Shown here one piece after another: positions 5,147 to 7,110 of a stretch of 7,110 bases of DNA. Both the position numbers and the translations under genes were made by a program. The stretch lies in NCBI GenBank assembly GCA_001643475.1, contig LXTK01000187.1, positions 1 to 7,110 on the forward strand, read 5' to 3'. Numbering within the stretch: position 1 is the first letter of the stretch; every line of letters begins with the position of its first letter. Origin of the DNA: Proteobacteria bacterium SPGG2. GTDB taxonomy: Bacteria > Pseudomonadota > Gammaproteobacteria > Acidiferrobacterales > SPGG2. The notes under the pieces were generated by a model. That model did not search any database and was not told the DNA's origin. It was given only the letters and a program-made list of their open reading frames with translations.

Positions 5147-6820
5147 CTAGAACAAACCTACTACGTTGCCATCCTCATCGATATCGATTTGATCGGCCGC
5201 CGGTTTCTTCGGTAGGCCCGGCATGGTCATGATATCGCCGCATATCAGCACCAGGAACTCCGCGCCGGCCGCCAAGTAAACGTCGTTAATCGGTACAACA
5301 TGCCCAGACGGCGCGCCACGTAGTAGCGGATCAGTCGAAAACGAGTATTGGGTCTTGGCAAGACATACCGGTACATGACCGTAGCCGTTGTCCTGGTAGT
5401 TCTTAATACGAGCACGTACCTTGGTATTGGCCACTACCTCACTGGCACCGTAGATGTTGATTGCAACCTTCTTGATCTTATCCCATAGGGGTTCATCGTC
5501 TTCATAGAGAAATTTCAGGTCGGGCGGAATGGTCTCGATCTTTTCGACCACTTCCTCTGCCAGTTCGACCGCCCCTGCCCCGCCATCAGCCCAATGACTC
5601 GCGAGCACAACCTTGACACCGTGGTGGGCAAGTTTTTGTTTCAATAACTCTACCTCTGCATCTGTGTCGGCGGTGAAATGGTTGATCGCGACAATACAAG
5701 GCAAGCCAAAATGGTTGCGGATATTGTTGATGTGGCGTTCTAGATTGGGAAGTCCCTTTTCCAGGGTAGTGAGATTCTCAGTGTCTAGTGTTTTTAGATC
5801 AGCCCCACCATGATATTTGAGCGCCCGTATGGTTGCTACCACGACCACCAACGACGGGCGCAACCCAGCCTTGCGACATTTGATGTTAATAAACTTTTCG
5901 GCACCCAGATCAGCCCCGAAACCAGCCTCGGTTACCACGTAGTCGGCTAACTTCAATCCCACCTTGGTTGCAATGACCGAATTACAACCGTGGGCGATGT
6001 TGCCGAACGGCCCACCGTGGATAAGCACCGGATTGTTCTCTAAGGTTTGCACCAGGTTGGGTTTGATCGCATCTTTCAGTAATACGACCATAGGGCCCTG
6101 CGCGTTGATCTGGCTGGCCCGAACCAGTTCCTTGTTTCGGTCATAACCAATAATGATGTTACCGAGTCGTTTCTTAAGATCCTGCAACGAATTCGACAAA
6201 CACAAGATAGCCATTATTTCAGACGCGGTGACGATGGCGAAACTCGTTTCGCGTGGATGGCCGTTGGCTAGTCCACCGAGCCCGGTCATTATCTTTCGCA
6301 GCCCTCGATCATTCAGATCTACCACGCGGTTCCAGGTGATTCGACGATCATCCAATCCAAGCGTGTTGCCATGGTGTATGTGATTGTCGATCAGCGCTGC
6401 CAACAAATTGTGAGCAAGCGAGATCGCATGGAAATCGCCGGTGAAATGCAGATTGATGTCCTCCATGGGCACGACTTGCGCGTATCCGCCACCAGCGGCG
6501 CCCCCCTTTCGCCCAAAACAAGGGCCCAACGACGGTTCGCGTAGACACATGATTGCTTTCTTGCCGATCTTATTGAGCGCATCGCCGAGCCCGATGGTCG
6601 TTGTCGTTTTACCTTCGCCCGCCGGCGTGGGGCTAATAGCAGTCACCAATACGAGCTTGCCGTCTTCTCGATCCTCGAGACTGTGGACGAAATCCATATT
6701 GAGCTTGGCTTTGTAGTGTCCGATCGGTTCGATATTGTCCTCATCGATACCCAGCCGTTCTTTTGCTAGCTCTGTAATTTTTCGCAACGTCGCTTTGCGC
6801 GCGATATCAATATCGGCCAT
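5147..6820 (-). CDS. fhs: Formate-tetrahydrofolate ligase
   Basis: A 557-residue cytosolic enzyme that joins formate to tetrahydrofolate using ATP, giving 10-formyl-THF for one-carbon metabolism. Length is normal for the family (about 555-560). The P-loop 'PTPAGEGKTTTT' (64-75) and the motifs 'LGPCFGRKGGAAGGGYAQV' (98-116), 'MEDINLHFTGDFHAI' (119-133), 'HGGPFGNIAHGCNS' (268-281), 'VTEAGFGADLGAEKF' (296-310), 'LAKTQYSFSTDP' (487-498) and 'GDIMTMPGLPKKPA' (528-541) are all present, and the frame is intact. The start, complemented at 6818-6820, has GAGGGA upstream at about 10 bases on the minus strand. It is convergent with the rhodanese gene, and its upstream region carries a 34-bp tandem repeat that may be regulatory. 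With formate or serine/glycine supplying one-carbon units it would serve purine synthesis or methylotrophic/formate assimilation. No folD or other folate gene is in the window. Confidence 0.97.
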   Translation of the reverse strand: MADIDIARKATLRKITELAKERLGIDEDNIEPIGHYKAKLNMDFVHSLEDREDGKLVLVTAISPTPAGEGKTTTTIGLGDALNKIGKKAIMCLREPSLGPCFGRKGGAAGGGYAQVVPMEDINLHFTGDFHAISLAHNLLAALIDNHIHHGNTLGLDDRRITWNRVVDLNDRGLRKIMTGLGGLANGHPRETSFAIVTASEIMAILCLSNSLQDLKKRLGNIIIGYDRNKELVRASQINAQGPMVVLLKDAIKPNLVQTLENNPVLIHGGPFGNIAHGCNSVIATKVGLKLADYVVTEAGFGADLGAEKFINIKCRKAGLRPSLVVVVATIRALKYHGGADLKTLDTENLTTLEKGLPNLERHINNIRNHFGLPCIVAINHFTADTDAEVELLKQKLAHHGVKVVLASHWADGGAGAVELAEEVVEKIETIPPDLKFLYEDDEPLWDKIKKVAINIYGASEVVANTKVRARIKNYQDNGYGHVPVCLAKTQYSFSTDPLLRGAPSGHVVPINDVYLAAGAEFLVLICGDIMTMPGLPKKPAADQIDIDEDGNVVGLF

Positions 6821-6888
6821 TGTTGGCGTCCCTCATTGAGTGGTAACTAAGCGTGCGAATAGCTATCGTAAGCCCCGATAAAAACGAG

Positions 6889-6956
6889 AAAGTGTTGGCA
6901 GCAAGTAGAGTGATTTCTAATAAAAGTGTCGGCAGCAAGTAGAGTGATTTCTAATA
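6889..6956. repeat. 34-bp direct tandem repeat, two copies, upstream of fhs
   Basis: Copy 1 is 6889-6922 and copy 2 is 6923-6956. They differ at one base (T at 6896, C at 6930) and abut with no spacer. Each copy contains TAGAGTGATTTCTA, a short dyad (TAGA/TCTA). The period is not a multiple of three, which argues against a coding role. The repeat lies 69-136 bases upstream of the fhs start codon, where an operator or promoter duplication would be expected. Confidence 0.9.
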
Positions 6957-7020
6957 ATAGATCCAAAATAGGAACTCTTGCGGCAGGTGCGAGACTAAGG
7001 GAAATTGAATCTAGGCGCAA

Positions 7021-7077
7021 TGCAGCCACGACCCCCTACAGACAACCGAACCCACGCGTGTCGTGGAATCGGCTGCA
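7021..7077. repeat. Imperfect inverted repeat near the right edge
   Basis: TGCAGCC (7021-7027) pairs with GGCTGCA (7071-7077), and ACGAC (7028-7032) continues with GTCGT (7060-7064) across a 6-base bulge (7065-7070). This gives 12 bp in total around a 27-base loop. It could be a structured RNA, a protein binding site, or part of an element that continues past the window. There is no T-tract on either side, so a terminator is unlikely. Confidence 0.55.
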
Positions 7078-7110
7078 CTGTGTGGGCAATAATTGGTACA
7101 GTATCGGCGC

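Larger units (their letters stand above)
6821..7110. other. Non-coding stretch upstream of fhs
   Basis: These 290 bases hold no credible gene. A 60-codon minus-strand frame starting with GTG crosses the tandem repeat and looks like chance. The stretch contains the fhs ribosome binding site, a 34-bp direct repeat, a small hairpin (TCTTGC 6976-6981 with GCGAGA 6989-6994, one wobble pair) and a large imperfect inverted repeat near the right edge. I found no convincing -10/-35 pair for fhs; TTGCTG within each repeat, read on the minus strand, is a possible -35 element with only weak -10 partners. Confidence 0.6.

Noticed and set aside
6441..6716. Plus-strand 91-codon frame inside fhs
   Set aside because: It is antisense to the highly conserved P-loop region of fhs and is a shadow frame.
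6889..6956. CRISPR array
   Set aside because: The two 34-bp copies abut with no spacer between them, and no cas gene is present.
6847..7029. Minus-strand 60-codon gene upstream of fhs
   Set aside because: It starts with GTG, has no ribosome binding site that I can see, and runs through the 34-bp repeat in shifting frames with no family resemblance.

Overview
The window looks like a piece of chromosome from a Gram-negative bacterium, most likely a member of the Pseudomonadota. The reasons are the roughly even base composition, the compact operons with Shine-Dalgarno sites, and the gene families present (DUF1116, GrlR-like, HupE/UreJ-like, ChrA, Fhs). I cannot place it to genus. No tRNA, rRNA, CRISPR array, transposase or phage gene is visible.

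Left part (1-1017, + strand): the 3' end of a DUF1116-family gene, related to the E. coli YahG/YlbE proteins of the oxamate carbamoyltransferase system. It is followed closely by a small GrlR-like beta-barrel protein. A 14-codon reading frame with a near-perfect ribosome binding site bridges the two genes. A weak terminator-like hairpin overlaps the end of the GrlR-like gene.

Centre-left (1018-3313, + strand): an AT-rich intergenic region with a plausible promoter and a foldable leader, then three closely packed genes. These are a ureohydrolase that resembles Ni-dependent guanidine hydrolase (GdmH) more than agmatinase or arginase, a 65-residue exported or membrane micro-protein carrying the HX5DH motif of HupE/UreJ nickel permeases, and a class I glutamine amidotransferase whose GTG start overlaps the previous stop. 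A His-rich stretch inside the ureohydrolase and the HX5DH micro-protein both suggest nickel handling. This is the most novel-looking part of the window: a possible guanidine (or related guanidino compound) nitrogen-salvage cassette with its own nickel accessory. It lies next to a DUF1116 gene whose relatives work on carbamoyl compounds.

Centre-right (3322-5075): a two-domain chromate transporter (ChrA, - strand), convergent with the amidotransferase, and a divergent single-domain rhodanese of the type often found beside chrA.

Right part (5147-7110): formate-tetrahydrofolate ligase (fhs, - strand), which links formate to one-carbon metabolism. Its upstream region holds a 34-bp tandem duplication with an internal dyad and, further out, a long imperfect inverted repeat. 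I see no gene in 6821-7110.
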